Below are positions 12,601-26,424 of a stretch of 64,000 nt of DNA, piece after piece. The notes under the pieces were generated by a model. That model was not told the origin of the DNA. It worked only from the letters and a program-made list of their open reading frames with translations, and ran no database searches. Each line of letters opens with the position of its first letter. The first letter of the stretch is position 1. The DNA comes from Helopsaltes ochotensis (taxonomy: Eukaryota; Chordata; Aves; Passeriformes; Locustellidae). The translations under genes and the position numbers were made by a program. The DNA lies in the NCBI GenBank assembly GCA_013400155.1, contig VXBM01000273.1, positions 185,724-249,723 of the forward strand, given 5' to 3'.

Positions 12601-14687
12601 TTGTTCATTTAACAGAGCAATCTCCCAACTGAATCTGAGAAAGGGCCCTCTATTACACCACACTGAGAACAAAACAAGCAACCAAGCCCCCAACAGCTTT
12701 CTGAAACTTCCTAATTTAATAAAAGCTGCTGGAATTGACAAATTCAAATGTATTTTCCATGGCCTCTATGATCTTGTATTACAGCACAGAGAAATAAACA
12801 CACAAAATCTTTCAATAAGAACTTGGTTAGCATGGCATAGATTTCTCTGGATAAATGCAGCATGGCTGGCTTCCTACTCTACATGAGTGAGTGCATTTAC
12901 ATACACAAATATTTCCTAGAAGGCTCCTCCACTTTTTATTTATTTACAGCTAATATTTGTTGCATATGCCCTTTTCAGAAGCAACTTGCTGTTCCAAAAT
13001 CCTTTCTGAGTGTAAAAATACAGATTAATATTCTACTGTATTAGCACAGCTGTGACCATTGGTAAATAAATATATGATACGGGTCCCTTCCCCCCCAAAT
13101 ACATTTGGTGGAGCTCTAAAGAAGCACTTTTTCTCAAAGAGAAGAATTTTTAAATACTATTTCTATTGCCTAAGAGAATGAGTCCTGTGAGAATAATGCC
13201 GAGTGCTAAAACTTGTTTTGCATGACAAAAAAATCGCAAACATCACAGAGGCCTCTTAATGATTTTGTCACATTGTGGGTGCTGTCCATGAAGGGGAGAA
13301 AAAAGAAAAAAAGACAGAGTAATATTATCCTAGTCCTTTTGAAACTATATAGATTGAGTGCATTGATTGTTAAGTGTGAGCAGTAATTCCTGAAAATTAA
13401 CATTATGTCTCTCTGTCTTTCTGAATGTTTTCTGCTATCTCACAGAGGAAAGGAGGAAAGCCCAACAATATTCTTCACAGTGGAAATGAATGTGTTCCTC
13501 AAATAAAAGAGGAATACATTAATTGCACATTAATATACTGTACATTGAGGAATACATACACTGCACCGGAGTTGTTACATGCTGCAGGTTTATGGGCCAG
13601 CTTAACTTGCTATCATATGCTATTTCTTGGCCTCTGCTGGGGTTCCTCTCCTTCAGAGCCCATCCTACAGCCTGACTGGTGCTTTTTGAAGAAATTGGTC
13701 ATTAGATCACCAGATTAGTTCCCATAGCCACTTGCCATCTCTCTGATTTTCTGACTAAAAACACGGTGGAATTGAAGTGAGTAAAGCCCACTTGCTAAGA
13801 GGCTACTGCAGTTGATGTGGTCATTATTATTCTAATATATTCACATCATATTAGCATCAGCATGTTAGTTGTGTTAAACAGACCAGCATGAAAATCTTAC
13901 TGAGCAGTATATAACAGCCACATTCCATTGCAGTACGTCCTTCACCTTCCCTTGGCAGCCCAACTAAGGGTTGTCCACCTTTCTTACAACAGTGAGGTAC
14001 AATGATTGGATTAGTTGGAGATGCCACACAGCTTTCAATACTGTAAATTTTTAAGAAAAGACTAGCAAGATTAATCACCCTGTCAATATTGACACATTTG
14101 TTGATATAGCCTGGAAGAGTGAAAGGAGACTTGAGATGCTTTTCACTCCATTTTGTCATTCTGATGCATTTATTAAATTAATTGGTTCCCTGATAATCTG
14201 TTTGAAATGCAACACTGACAAGTATTTTAAAGGCATGATATTAGGGTGCGTAAACTAAAATCTAAGCATTTAAAGAGCATACAGCTAATTCTTTAAAATG
14301 TTTTCTCACACCCAGGGCCAACAGGTTTTCAGGATGACATGAGAAATTTAAAAGTATTTTCCCCTTGATTCAAATAAGAAAATTGCATAAAATCCTTGCA
14401 GGGTTTCTACTGCCTGTGTAGATAATGGAAGTACAAGAGGGCAAGAATAAACTAATAGACTTTATTTCTCTCCCATATAATCCACTCTCAACAGATAAGC
14501 AGAACATAACCCAAAGTAAGTTTATTGTAAATAAATCTAAAAGGATCTATTTTTTTCTGTCAAAGGAAGATAACCTTTTTCTAAAGTCTCTTTTTAAAAT
14601 GTTATAGCCTAAAGAGCAGTTGTCTCCTAATATAAATTTTGAACTTTGTTTATAAATAATATTGCTCAATAGTGAAATGTTTTTAAA
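9627..14687. other. Non-coding stretch, no gene seen
   Basis: AT-rich unique DNA. Frames at 10550-10864 (minus, 104 codons) and 13857-14159 (minus, 100 codons) are the longest here. Neither has a recognisable domain, and both fit the chance expectation. A C7 run lies near 13091. Confidence 0.5.
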
Positions 14688-14720
14688 ATGTGATTAAAGA
14701 TGTGATTAAAATGTGATTTA
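14688..14720. repeat. Three tandem copies of an ATGTGATT unit
   Basis: Units at 14688-14699, 14700-14710 and 14711-14720 share ATGTGATT followed by A/T-rich bases, a period of 11-12 bases close to one helical turn. Probably a short slippage-derived repeat; a clustered binding site is possible but unsupported. Confidence 0.75.
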
Positions 14721-17700
14721 AGAAACTATCCAAACTACCGGCACTTAATTCATCACAACTTTCTAAAGCAGACTAGCAGTTACCAGTGAGGAGGAAATCT
14801 TCCAGCAATAGAATTTCTTCACTTTTTAGAAGGAATTTTCTTTCTGTGCCTTTTCTCTCATTTATATGCTGTGAGACCTGACATCTGTCCCTGTTGCTGT
14901 CTCCTTGACTTTGGAGTCTTGCAGGCTGTCACAGGGAAATTCCATTCCAGGTGGTGCCCCTGTGCACACAGTTCATGTTACATGATACCAAGTTACTTCA
15001 TTCCTGTAATTTCATTGCTTAAACAAAAACTATGGGTTTTAAGGTTGTTCCTGAAGCATGGTTGCTTCTTTTCCCCCATCATGAGTAACCCAGAACAAAT
15101 ATATGTCCTGTAACTGGTGACACAGCCACAGATTTGGTCACCCTTGACTTACAATCAGTATGTTGTATTACACTTTCGTGTAGAGTAGGAACAGTAATAT
15201 TTAATGCAATCCAACAAGAATGCTGTGCAGGTCTTCACAAAGCCTGAGCTTGATCTTCATTTCTCTTTCCATTCAACTGTTGAAAAATCATAACAATGAA
15301 CAAAACAAAACAAGCAATTGTGTACAAATATTTCAGTGCCTTGAGAGATCTTACATGTAGAAGTTAATATTTAGCAAAGAAGAGGATCCTTTTTACTTCC
15401 TTTTTTTTGCATCAATTCACATTTTTCTCAGTTAATTTTGCCCCTTCTACAGCCATCTCTGTACCTCTAGTGATTCTTTCCTGGCACACACAGACATTCT
15501 ACCAAGAAATAATATTGTCCACCACAGTGAATTTGCCCAGCTCCACTGATTTCAGTAGCACAAGGCTGATTTAGACCAACTGATTAGCTGACCCTTGGAG
15601 TATTACCTTTTTTTTTTTTTCTTTGCTGTTGTATGGTAGATAATTTTTCTTTGCAGTTATTTTTTGACAGCACATTCTGACTAAATAGAAAATAAGAACT
15701 AATTGCTTCAGTTTCATGCCTGAGGAATCTTTAATATGAGAACATTTTTGTTGAAATATTTGAACACATTTACCACACCCTCTCTTTTTCCTAATAGCTC
15801 ACCTCCCACTTTAGAGTACAGGCTCTTAATTAGTATTTTACCGGGAAAAGTAAAAATTGAATGTCATGTCATGGCTACTTGCTAATGATATGAAAACTGG
15901 TAGAAATGTAAGTCCTGGTGGATTTTTAGTAGCATTTATTTTGGTTATTTTTCCAGATTGCAAATAGTGACACTAATATTGTTACTAATGAATTATATCA
16001 GAAGGAAATAGATCCTACTTTAATTATATGTAGAGGAAGGGTCTCATATTTATATCTATTGTCTATTTTTTGTGAGAACAAGGTAGGAACCTTTTCCTCA
16101 ATGAGGACCTGGTAACACACACAGTCACGAAATATTTTTGGCCGCTCAAAAGCAGATGGAAAAGGGCAGAAGTCTTTAGTGGAAGTGCTCATTGTTAAAA
16201 CCCACTGGGAGCAGAGCAGAAGGATAAACATATCTTATTCAGGGGTCCTTTGGGGGCCAACTTACTCATATTAAGAGTATATAAATCTCTCTTCTGGCTT
16301 CTTTACCTGATTCATTGGAATTCCCTAAGTACTTCACAACTCTTTTCTCATTAACATCTCACAAGATGCCACAAATTTGCCAGGTAATTTGTCTCAGAAC
16401 TGTAACAGATTTGGATCTCATCCCATTCGAAAATTAAAGGACAATGAACCCGATTTTTCTCTTGACTTAATAGAATGCAGTCTTCAAAGGTTGTGTTTAT
16501 GCCTTTTTGACCAGACAAATTAGTCATTATATCTTCTTAAACAATTCATTAGTTACTAATGGCTGCAGTGACATCTGCTGATGACAGTGAAGCTGATCAA
16601 GTAACACTTTCAGTGCTGCTAAATGCGTGCCCTCATACATTCATGGGTTTCCAAAGAGTGTAGAAGAACAGGCAGAAATTTCCTCTTGAGCAATAATTTA
16701 TTTTTCCAGAGTTGGGACCTCTAACTGTTCTACCAAAACTTGAACACAGGATTGTGATGCACATGAGGTCTGTGAGCTCTGTGTCTGAGAACTAAGGGGA
16801 AAAGTAGAGAATTCAATTTACATTATCTTTATGTCCTCCACTTAGGTTTGAGAGGTCACTCTTTTCAAGTGTGGACACAAGACACCAGGAAGTAGATGGT
16901 CAGTTTGGGACAGATGGTCTTGTCCACCTAGCAGGGACTCTGCTCAAGCATTGCAATCACCTGAAAGACATTAGGCACATTTTACAGCTTTGTTAGATTG
17001 CTCCTACGCTGATTGTTTTAACCTACACATACAAACCCCCATGAAAAGCATCAGACCCCTGGGGAGAGAAATGTTGTCTAATTCTCTAAGAGCTGATCCC
17101 CACTGAGCTTTCCACTCTGAAGAGGAGGGTGAGAAACCTGTCTGTATGACACTTGCCGGTCCCTCCTACAATCCAAACTGAACCTGAGCATGTTTGGGAA
17201 ATGGCGAGAAGTGAGGGGCCAGAAACGTGTCAGGGAGAGTGGTAGTCATCAAACACTATGGAAGTGCTCTGATCCTCTTTAACTAATAGAGGCAGGAGAG
17301 TCACTGGGGACAGTGTGACAAACTCGAGGTGTTCATAAAATGGCCCTACCTCCGTGGAGCTGGCCTCTGCCGTGCTTACACAGTAGGGTAGGAGACAACA
17401 GCAGGTCTAGGGGATACTGCTCTCTTTCAGGATTCATACCAGTTATTTCCTTGCCACTGGTGGCAGATCTGGTAAGAAATAGTTATTAACAACTCTTGCT
17501 TCTTAGAGCTCTAAGCCACCACCCCACCTTATCCTTATGTACAGGACCTTCCATGAGCAGTGAAAAAACATGCCACTGAAAAAAAAAGGAGGAAGATGAG
17601 GGAAGGTACTTTGCTTGTAACTTGTAAATAAGTATGTATACCCTTTGATTTATTTCCCAAATTTATGGCCATTCCCACTCTTCCAATGAAGCTTTTTTCC

Positions 17701-19589
17701 CCCAGTGTGCACATGGCCTCAGAGTACTTGAGTGTGTCAAACTTCTGACTTTAAAGGGTACTGGCAGAGAGGATGTTAAATTTCCCCATGATTCAAGCTG
17801 GTTAAGCTATGTTTCAAGAGAGAATTGACACATACTGAAACCAGCCCTTTTGCTGCCATTAACCAGCTGGCAGGAGGATTGCAGATACATTACAGAATGA
17901 TGTGGAGATTTTCTAAGCATCCTTAAAGAATAGCACATAATTTACCATGTCTAGCAAAGGCACAATGGACAAATACAGCTCTTAGGTAAGCAAACCAACT
18001 AATTCTGAATTGATTTATACTAGGATTATTTCTTTCCTAAGAGATAAAACATATTCATATGCCCTCAAATTATTAGAGGGGGAAAAAAATCATGACCTCT
18101 GTGAATAAGGAGACTGCATTTTGAAGGTGGAGGTAATCCAGCATATGCTGTTATGGGAACCTTTTACTGTAACAAGGTTTTTTATATATGAACAATTTAG
18201 TGTGTAAACCAAGCTCCAAGAATCTGCTCCCATGCTAATACAGGGATGGAAATGAAGCCCATTTACAGGCCTTTATACCTGTCCTGCACAAGAAAAACAT
18301 GTTGCTTGCATGCTTCAGTTTGACAAACCTCATTTCTTGCATTCTATAAATTGAGTCTCTGGCCACACTGTCTGTGACATAGATGCTTTGGCTCTCCCCA
18401 TGCAGCCATTCATTTATAATTTTCCAATCTTTTTGATGTTTTTATCTTTTTTTTTTTTTAATTGAATAGAATTTTGTTTCAAGATGTTTTATTGAAATAA
18501 AAATGTTAGCAGTCAAGTTCAATATCTCCATTAGGAGAAGCTTAGTTGAAATATCTTGATAAAACCCTGCTTTAACTATGTCAGGAATAGAGGGGTATTT
18601 TTATCTTGAAAATACTTTCAAGAATTAATTTTTTGTTTTCAGACAAAAATTCATAAACATTTGATAATTTTCAGTATTTTAAAACTTTTAAAATTCTTAT
18701 GAAACGAAAAACCAGTTCACATTCTGATAAATTTCAAAGTATTCAGAGGATAATTCCACTAAGAAAATTATTGAAAACCCAGTAAGTGACCTCAGAGAAT
18801 CCCTCAGTATACTGAATTTCCTCTTGATATAGCAGAGAGCAATTAGATTTTTGGAAGAAGAAAGAAAATATCTATTACTTGTTCATGCTGCTAATGGTCA
18901 CATCCACAATCCAATGCATTTAAACACTTCCTAGTGATTTAATAATTGCCATTCTCTTATAAAAATAGCAATTTTCTCATACCCCTGTAATACAGAAGTA
19001 GTTTTCTAGTGTGAATGTCTGCATTTGCAATTATTCATATTCAGTGACTTGAATTTTTATAAAAGGTTTTTTCTACCAAATCATTTTAACTCAGTTTGTA
19101 ATCCTGCTTTGCAATTTAAAAGTTGAATGAATGTTTCTAGACTCCATTTATACTATGGGAACTATAATGGGAATGATTTCCCAGCCCACTGAATTTGCAG
19201 TAGAATTTTCCTTTGCTTGTTTCTGTCTAAACTCCTAGTCCACAATGCTGGATTAACCTTTCTTCATGAAAACAGCTCTTGCACAGGGATTGCCTTCACA
19301 ACAAAAAGGGAGGGCTACACACCCCTGCAGTCGCCTGTTACATACTTAATAGTGTTTCCAAACTAATTCTTTGTGCCTTCTTTGAGGTTAGAACAATGCC
19401 AAGTAAGTTAGCCCTGTGACAGATAATATTCTTATTTTATCTCCATGTTCTGACAATAAGAATCTGCCTTATTCTGATCGCAGCTCAAGTACAGTCATGA
19501 GGTCAAAGCTTCAAGTGCAGCCACAGTGGTTGCATTGCTCATAAAACACTTTTCCACAGAAATTCTTACACATGAGATTTTACTGTGGC
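14721..19589. other. Non-coding stretch, no gene seen
   Basis: Unique DNA with a T13 run at 15608-15620 and a long T-run near 18450. Around 17020-17500 it is noticeably richer in G+C, without CpG clustering or a long open frame. Confidence 0.5.
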
Positions 19590-19628
19590 AAAGAAAGAAA
19601 GAAAGAAAGAAAGAAAGAAAAAGAAAAG
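19590..19628. repeat. (AAAG)n microsatellite
   Basis: About eight AAAG units, then a slightly degenerate AAAAAGAAAAG end. A simple purine repeat, with no other feature around it. Confidence 0.97.
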
Positions 19629-22600
19629 TCAGCACTTTATATATCTGTGTAAGTAGCAGAAAATACAGCTTTTTTGATGGTGATGAAAGAAATATATAAC
19701 AACATATATATTCTATTTGCTTTTCTTCATCTGCTATTCAGATAATCTTATTCTGATCCCAATTTATTTCTAAATAAGTCATTAAAATTCAATAAGTCTC
19801 ATTTTACCTAAAATCTCACTCATCTTGCTGTCAGGTTTGAATTCTCAATTTCACATCCAATTCACAAACTAGAATTACTGTTGTCAGTAGAATTATTGTT
19901 GTTCAGTCCTGCAGCTTCTGTAACTATGAAAAATCAGGATAAGACAGATTTTCCAATCTGCCTCTCCCCTAGACAGCAGCACTTGATTAACTGCTGTATT
20001 TGCCTTGCTGAAATGTCACTTGGGATAAGGCTGCCCACCGCTCTTTGCCACTGCAAGACCAGCGTTTGGCTCAGGAGCATTCCAAGGCAGGAGGAAGCTT
20101 TTAGCTTGCCTTCATGGCAGGATTTGTGGCTCTTTAAGGGCAAAATCATCCTGTTAGATGTGTGCACTGATCTAGACAGATAAACAGAGCCAGTGCCAGT
20201 GGTAGTGGGGCAGTCTCCATCCCAGTGTGGTCCCTAAGGCCCTCAGTCATTCAGCAAGGTCAAACCAGCAAATAGAAACTGTGTCACAATCAGGTTTAAA
20301 GCTATCCCTAAGGCACAGGCTCCATCCATCTCTTCCATCCACTGAAAAAGTGGGTGAAATTCATACAGGATGTGGCTGAGAGAGGCTTGAGAGACAGGGA
20401 GCACAAGTGAGAAAAGGGCATTTGTTTTTCTCCTGCTGAAGGTTGAAACATTTCCCATGTTATTAAAGAAGATAATCAGAAATGCTTAGTGTTACATTAA
20501 TGCTAATCATATGATTCCTTTTGATTGTACCAAGCTTGGGATGATTTTTATAGTCCTTTAAGTAATACAGTATGGGATGATTGGTTATATTTTAAGAATG
20601 TAGTATTTACAATACTTTATACAACCACACAGCTGTCACATTTATGTTTAAATATCAAGATTCCATACCAAACTAGCTATCTCATAACACATGCACTACT
20701 TTGGAATAGTTCTTGTTTCTGTGTTGTTAAATGAGAAAAAAAAGTAATTAAAATCATTGCAAGTAGGGAGGAGAATGTGTCTGGAGCAGAATGACCTGGA
20801 TCACCAGCTAAACTGGGCATGAGTAAACAGTATGTCTTTGAACATGTGAAAATGCAGCATTCACAGGAGTTACAATTTTGAAAATGCTTTAAAATCAGGC
20901 TCAGTAACTGGCTGAATCATATTGCCTGATTTCCTGACCATGTGACCATGGACATCTATAAGTGAACAAACGACAGAAGTATAGTGAGACTGCAATTAAC
21001 CTTTATGTTTAAGCAGAAGAGTATGACAGAAAAACAACATGAATTTTACGATAACCTGAGCAATCCACTTGTAGAACAGAAATCTGATTAATGACTGCTC
21101 AGTCTAGTAGGAAAAATGACTGAAATTTGAAGACAAAAAACTTTAGATGGTTTAATGCACCTTTACCACCAAGAGTAATTAGCTCACTGATGACTGTCAT
21201 GTAGTTGCTCTCCTTAACAACTGGCAACCAGAACAACTCTCCTGTTTCCTTTGAAATCAATGGGAATTGCTCCATAGACTCCAGGAGGCACAAGATGTGG
21301 CACTGTGGCCTACTAATGTTTGTGCCAAAACCTCTCTTGTACATGCTTTTTTACCAGTTTACTTTTTTTTTTTAAACTGGGGAGAAACAACAGCATTAAA
21401 AAGTTAAATTTTATTCTGCAACAAATAGTCTTGTTGACTTTACTAGAGCTCTGCCAAATTACACCTACTGATTTGGTCCATGAGTCTTAAACTGTAGGAT
21501 AAAACAGGAACTCTCAAAATGTAGAGGTAAACAAAATCCTTCTTTGTCAGTAATTAGTCTTCTAAACTTCAAGAACCTTAATGAGCTGCAAGCAGCTGAA
21601 CTTCCTTCATTTCAATGCATTGCTGCTCATGTTTCATGCTACTTTATTAGATTAGCTTGCAAATTAGCTTACATTAATGAAAAATGATTAAACTTAAACC
21701 AATGGAAATAGAATGGCTTAACTGTAAAGGCATTTGAAATTGCTTTTAAAATTAAGAATGGAGTTCTTCACTGATCCTTCCATTCTTAAAGTTTAGCAAC
21801 ATCTTCTTTTTGTGGATGGATTGGATGTACAAAGAAGTTAAGGGCGCCTTTGTAAAGTGACATCTCAAGTCTCTTCAAGATTTTCCCTGCAAACTTCATT
21901 GTTCAAAGCAGGCTCAGAGACACTTAAGCAGCACAGAATAGTAATGGCAAGGATGCCATTGCCACGCTATGGCTGACTCAGACCCAGGCAGGGGATAACC
22001 AATCTTCTCTGTATATATGATGCAGATACGCTTAGAATAGTAACTCAGAGGATGATTTCAGAAGAACTTCTGCATTTGTCTTTGATGTCTCCGTACTTCA
22101 TGCAATTTTCTTGGGGATGTGCTAGAAAAGGTAGAACTCAACTTTACTTGAATGAGCTTGTTTGGATTCTTGTCGTAAATTGCATTATTCTTACATGGAA
22201 AAATAAACATTGAAGAGTATGCTTTTAGTAACACAGATGAAATTGCTGGGGCTTGTTTCTTCTGCATATTTTGCAATTTTTCCATTGTATTTTAAGTATA
22301 TCCACCTGTTACTAGCAAAATACGCCACACAAATTACAGCTTAATTTAATTTACGGTATGGAAGGACCACACATTCATTCTTCAGCTGATTTATTAAGAC
22401 CTCAATATAAATTTGAAATGTAAGATGCCTGCAGAAAACACTGCATTTACAGAAAAGATGTAAACCCAAAAATGAAGCCCCTATATCCGACACAGGCACA
22501 GCAAACTGGTACCACCGTGTGGGGATGAACAAGATGGGACAAGACGTGGAGGGAGCTCCGAGGCTCTTTGTGATTCAGTAATGCAGGTGTGCTTTGGGTG

Positions 22601-23329
22601 AGCTGGTGATCCAATGCTCGCCTGGTGACAAAGGCACTGCTGCTCCTCAGTACCAGCAACTTTCAGACCTCCAGGAGCCAGCCCAGCCCTTGGGTATTGG
22701 ATATTATATTAAACAATTTCTTTGTTGAATGTTGGCCCTTTCTTTCACGTGACACTCAAAAAGAGAAAGATTAAGTAAAATCTAAGCAATGCCTTATGGT
22801 ACATTCCTGCAATGTATTTCTTCCAGACCAAGTTATAACCCTTAGGTGACTATCAGGTACTTCATGAACAAGCATACAAAGAAATAAAGGGTGTATTACT
22901 CCATACTACTGCGTATTGCAATTTACTATTATTTACCCTTTGAAAATAAATGGGCAACAAAGAAATAATGTGTTTTGAAAACAAAATATTAAAAGGAAAA
23001 ACATAGAGTTTAAGTAATAATGAAAGGTTCACGCTTTTATTAAGTGTCTGGATTTCATAGAACCTTAAAGGCATTTATTTCATTATCTCTGAGATCTAAG
23101 GTTGTATTTTTTTCCCTGAATAGCCAAGAAAATAAGATAAGAACTATGAGAATTGTTAAATTTACAGAAAGTCTCTTTGTGTTTCCTTTTGAGGGTAAAG
23201 GTAATTTGTTAAGAAACCTCCCTGACAGGATGATGAAGTATAGTTCTTTTATTTTTTTCCCCACAGTGTATAGCCATGAGAGCCAAAAGGACGCTAGTCT
23301 TATTGTAACACATTGACTGACAATTTGGT
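19629..23329. other. Non-coding stretch with possible regulatory texture
   Basis: No gene seen. About 21570-21710 contains repeated ATTAG, TTAGCTT and TTAATGA-type cores with little low-complexity sequence, as in many vertebrate conserved non-coding elements; this is an impression only. About 22460-22690 is richer in G+C and crossed by a 70-codon minus-strand frame that I do not recognise. Confidence 0.4.
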
Positions 23330-23412
23330 TAAAAAAACTTCAAAAAAGAAAGAAAACAAACCAACAAAAATCACAAAACCAAACCAAAAAACACAAACAA
23401 ATGAACAACCAA
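23330..23412. repeat. A-rich, C-punctuated low-complexity tract
   Basis: About 80 bases almost entirely of A with scattered C, including AACCAA and CAAAC words like those in the clean pentamer array at 39451. A degenerate simple repeat of bird genomes. Confidence 0.85.
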
Positions 23413-24962
23413 GGAAATCAGATCTTATAAGGGTACCTAATTGGATTCTGAAATCAACTATAGAACTCAGAGGTATCATCAGATAGTGAGATTCAAAGAA
23501 AAGCACTGCACTTCAATTATTGCAAAAATTCTCTTAAAGGATGTTGTCCTGCGTGGAAATTTATTTGTCTCCACAGATGTACTGAAAGTTTTAGATTTCC
23601 TATCATTATATTTTATTATGCCTCATAAAATTAATAAATGTTTCAAATGTTTGGCATACTGTACACATCAAAGCCTTCAGAATTGTATTCTGTGCTTTTA
23701 AAATATACATGATAATGAAATTAAGCAGCTGAATAGAAAGAATTTATTTGATTCAGCCTTACAATAAACCTCATGAGATGTATTGGCTTGATAACACATA
23801 CTGCGTCAAGGCAAGAGCTTTCCAAAAGCCATGAGGTTATCACAGCTCTCATGATTTTCAATAGATATTCAATTATTTTACTTAAATTACTGGTCAAGCA
23901 CTTACTTCCCTGCCTCCCACCACTGATGTCATGGACTTTTGGTAAACTAGAATGGCATTTTACAGTGTTTTTACTCCTTCAAGATGAAGTTAGCTATTTT
24001 ACCTGTGTCACATGAAATTTATTTGATGTTTTTAAAGTTCTGCAATGCCTCCATGCTGCAAAAAAACTTCCATTCATTGGAATGAAGCAACGATGGCAAA
24101 GTTTCAACTATTTTTATTTCTTAAAAAGCTAATTGGTAACTTGATCCATAACTAACTACTCCAAAATAAATATGAATTTAACTGCAGAACACAGAATAAA
24201 AACAAATCTGCTCTAATAGCTGCAATAGCAATTTTAATGCATAAAGAATGATTTTGTTTTCAAAGAGTTATCTGAAGTATTCAGAAATGCAAGGTGATAG
24301 TATCATATTAAGTAGCATTACTTTGTGTTGAAATATATAACATAATTAGGAAATAAGATGAAAATGAGTTTCTCTCCGACAAAATAATACATCTGTCATA
24401 ATGGTATTACAAGTTCTAACATTTAAGTTTTAATATTTTAAAATTGCAGGCAAAGTTAAAACTTGCTTTGTAAAGCACTCAAAAATTATTCCGTTCAGTG
24501 AGACACTGAAAATTTCTGCCAGTCTTATTAAAAATGCAATCAGTACCTGGCTTCATGATTGAATCGCGTGAAATAAATCATCAGCCACGGACTGGAGTGT
24601 ACACTTGCTTAGCAGTTTCATATTAGTATTTTGAGAGCATTCCATCTTGATACAGCTTCCAGAGATAGCAGAAGTTAATATATATTCCCTTCTATGGGAC
24701 TGCTGGAAGTTAAGGAAATATTATCCCCCTTACACAGATAGAAGTAGTAAAGGTAAGGATTCCAATTCACAAAGGAGTAGAATAAGGTGCTTAACACCTG
24801 AGGATGTGGAGACAGCCAGCCACTGGGCACTGGAGCATTTCTGTTTGCCCAGCATCCAGGGCATGATGCCCTGGCAAAAGCTGGCCTAATGACATCAACT
24901 TCACCTTGTACCCCATAGAGAGATTGCTTTCTTTGGAGACTCCTTGGAGAATTCAGACACAC
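23413..24962. other. Non-coding stretch, no gene seen
   Basis: AT-rich unique DNA. Short open frames on both strands show no recognisable protein and no repeat signature. Confidence 0.5.
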
Positions 24963-25054
24963 ATTCCTTCCCTTTTTCTCTTATCTGAGATGCACATTTC
25001 TGCTGTGCCCACATGGAAGGGTTTATACAAAAATTTCCTTCTCTTATTTTCCAG
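24963..25054 (+). repeat. Duplicated ~92-bp block, copy 1
   Basis: Aligns with 26331-26424 in the same orientation at roughly 80 % identity by eye, with one small length difference. Shared words include GCACATTTCTG, GGAAGGGTTTA and a pyrimidine-rich end with TTCCTTCTCTT and TTTTCCAG. Similarity stops at the CCAG (25051-25054), and downstream the copies differ. On the minus strand both copies keep a related open reading (shared residues REG, NPS.W and QKCA), though this may simply follow from nucleotide similarity. I do not recognise it as a known transposon. A donor-like TTACAG|GTCAGT 53 bases downstream (GT at 25108-25109) gives this copy an exon-like layout. Confidence 0.8.
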
Positions 25055-26330
25055 CTTTCCAGTTCCCACTGCTTTTGGAAGAGTACAGCCCCCAAATTTA
25101 GTTACAGGTCAGTGCTAGCTAATAGTTCTCAAAGATGCGGGTGACCATTGTTTATGTTTAAGTCTATAGCTTACATGGTAAAATTTGGAATTAAAGTTTC
25201 CAAAGACATTTCAAACCTGCCCTAAACTTTCTATAATATTACCTTTAATCTAAGCACCTAAAGAGAGGTTTAAATATTTCTTTGTATAAGCAAGCCCTTC
25301 ATCATAGAAGCACTCTGGAACACTCTCTTCAGGAAATTTAATCCACTTAGTTTTCCAGTCTTCATAAAAATGTCCCCAAGATCTTATGAATTCACTTTTA
25401 GATTTATTTTGCTAGGTCCATCTCTTTCACTTTGTTTCCTCTATAAATACCACTGGGCTCATAAGTATCTACTGTTTCACTCAATGTAGACATATTAAAG
25501 ATCTGTCTGTATTTACAACTAATCATAATGTTTACATGTTTTCCTGATAAGGATATAGACTTTCTCTCCCTAAGAATGGCTTAAGTGAGGCAACAATTAT
25601 TAATGAATATACATCTGCTTTAGTGAGTGCATGGTGTAAGAGTTTCTAAAGAACACTAAATGTCTTCAACTTGAGTTCATGGACTCTCTATTCCTGAAAC
25701 TCAAGGAAAGCTGCCAGAAAGAGTTCATTTATCAGACACCTGCAGTCCAAAAGTTAACTTCGGGCAGTTCAGTCATGAAGAGGGAGCTGTACTCCCAGAT
25801 GCTAAATTTCACTGACTTAAGTTGTTATTTTATCCTGCTGTCTCTCATCAACACATACAATGATTCCGATTTTCCTATCTGTAGTTCCTTAAATGAATAT
25901 ATACTTACCCACAGGGCTGGTACAAAGAAGGGAAAAATCAGGGCTGTTTCTGCAGGAGTCAGCAATCCCTCAGCATATCCCTCTTTTCAGTTTAGCAAAA
26001 CAAAGGAAGACAAAGAACAGTTAAATCTTCTTCAGGGGAGTCTCAGCTGGAGTACAGCTGCCTTCATCAACCTTTCTCACAATACATATGCAGCACCTGG
26101 CAGAAAAGTCATGTCACAGATGAAAATGAATTTCACTAAATGATGCTCTGCGTTTTGGCTCTCTTGGTGCATGAACTGCCCCTAAGTAGATGCAGGCAAT
26201 TAAATAAAATGGAGGAGCCACACAGTCAGAGAGAGAATTAAATGTTTCTTTTAAAACATCCCTTCTGGCTACGTGTGATAAATCTGGCTGGAACTGGGGA
26301 CTTGGCCTGTTAATTTGAATTTAGCTATGC
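25055..26330. other. Non-coding stretch between the two block copies
   Basis: Contains the longest ATG-started frame of the window, plus strand 25679-26143, 154 codons. Its translation is low in recognisable motifs and rich in Ser, Leu and Asn. I judge it a chance frame. No transposon seen. Confidence 0.5.
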
Positions 26331-26424
26331 ATTTCCTTCCCTTTTTTGTCTCATGTGACACGCACATTTCTGATGTGTCCACGTGGAAGGGTTTACGCTC
26401 AAACTTCCTTCTCTTGTTTTCCAG
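26331..26424 (+). repeat. Duplicated ~92-bp block, copy 2
   Basis: Second copy of the block at 24963-25054, about 1.37 kb away. It ends in a long pyrimidine tract and CCAG at 26421-26424, a good acceptor consensus. It contains a CACGTGG E-box-like word where copy 1 has CACATGG. Differences are spread along the block, so the duplication is old. Confidence 0.8.

Noticed and set aside
13857..14159. 100-codon minus-strand frame
   Set aside because: Not recognised; no exon signals at its edges, and within chance length.
25679..26143. 154-codon plus-strand open frame, longest in the window
   Set aside because: A rough estimate for AT-rich DNA read in six frames over 64 kb gives about one such frame by chance. 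There is no recognisable domain and no compositional shift.
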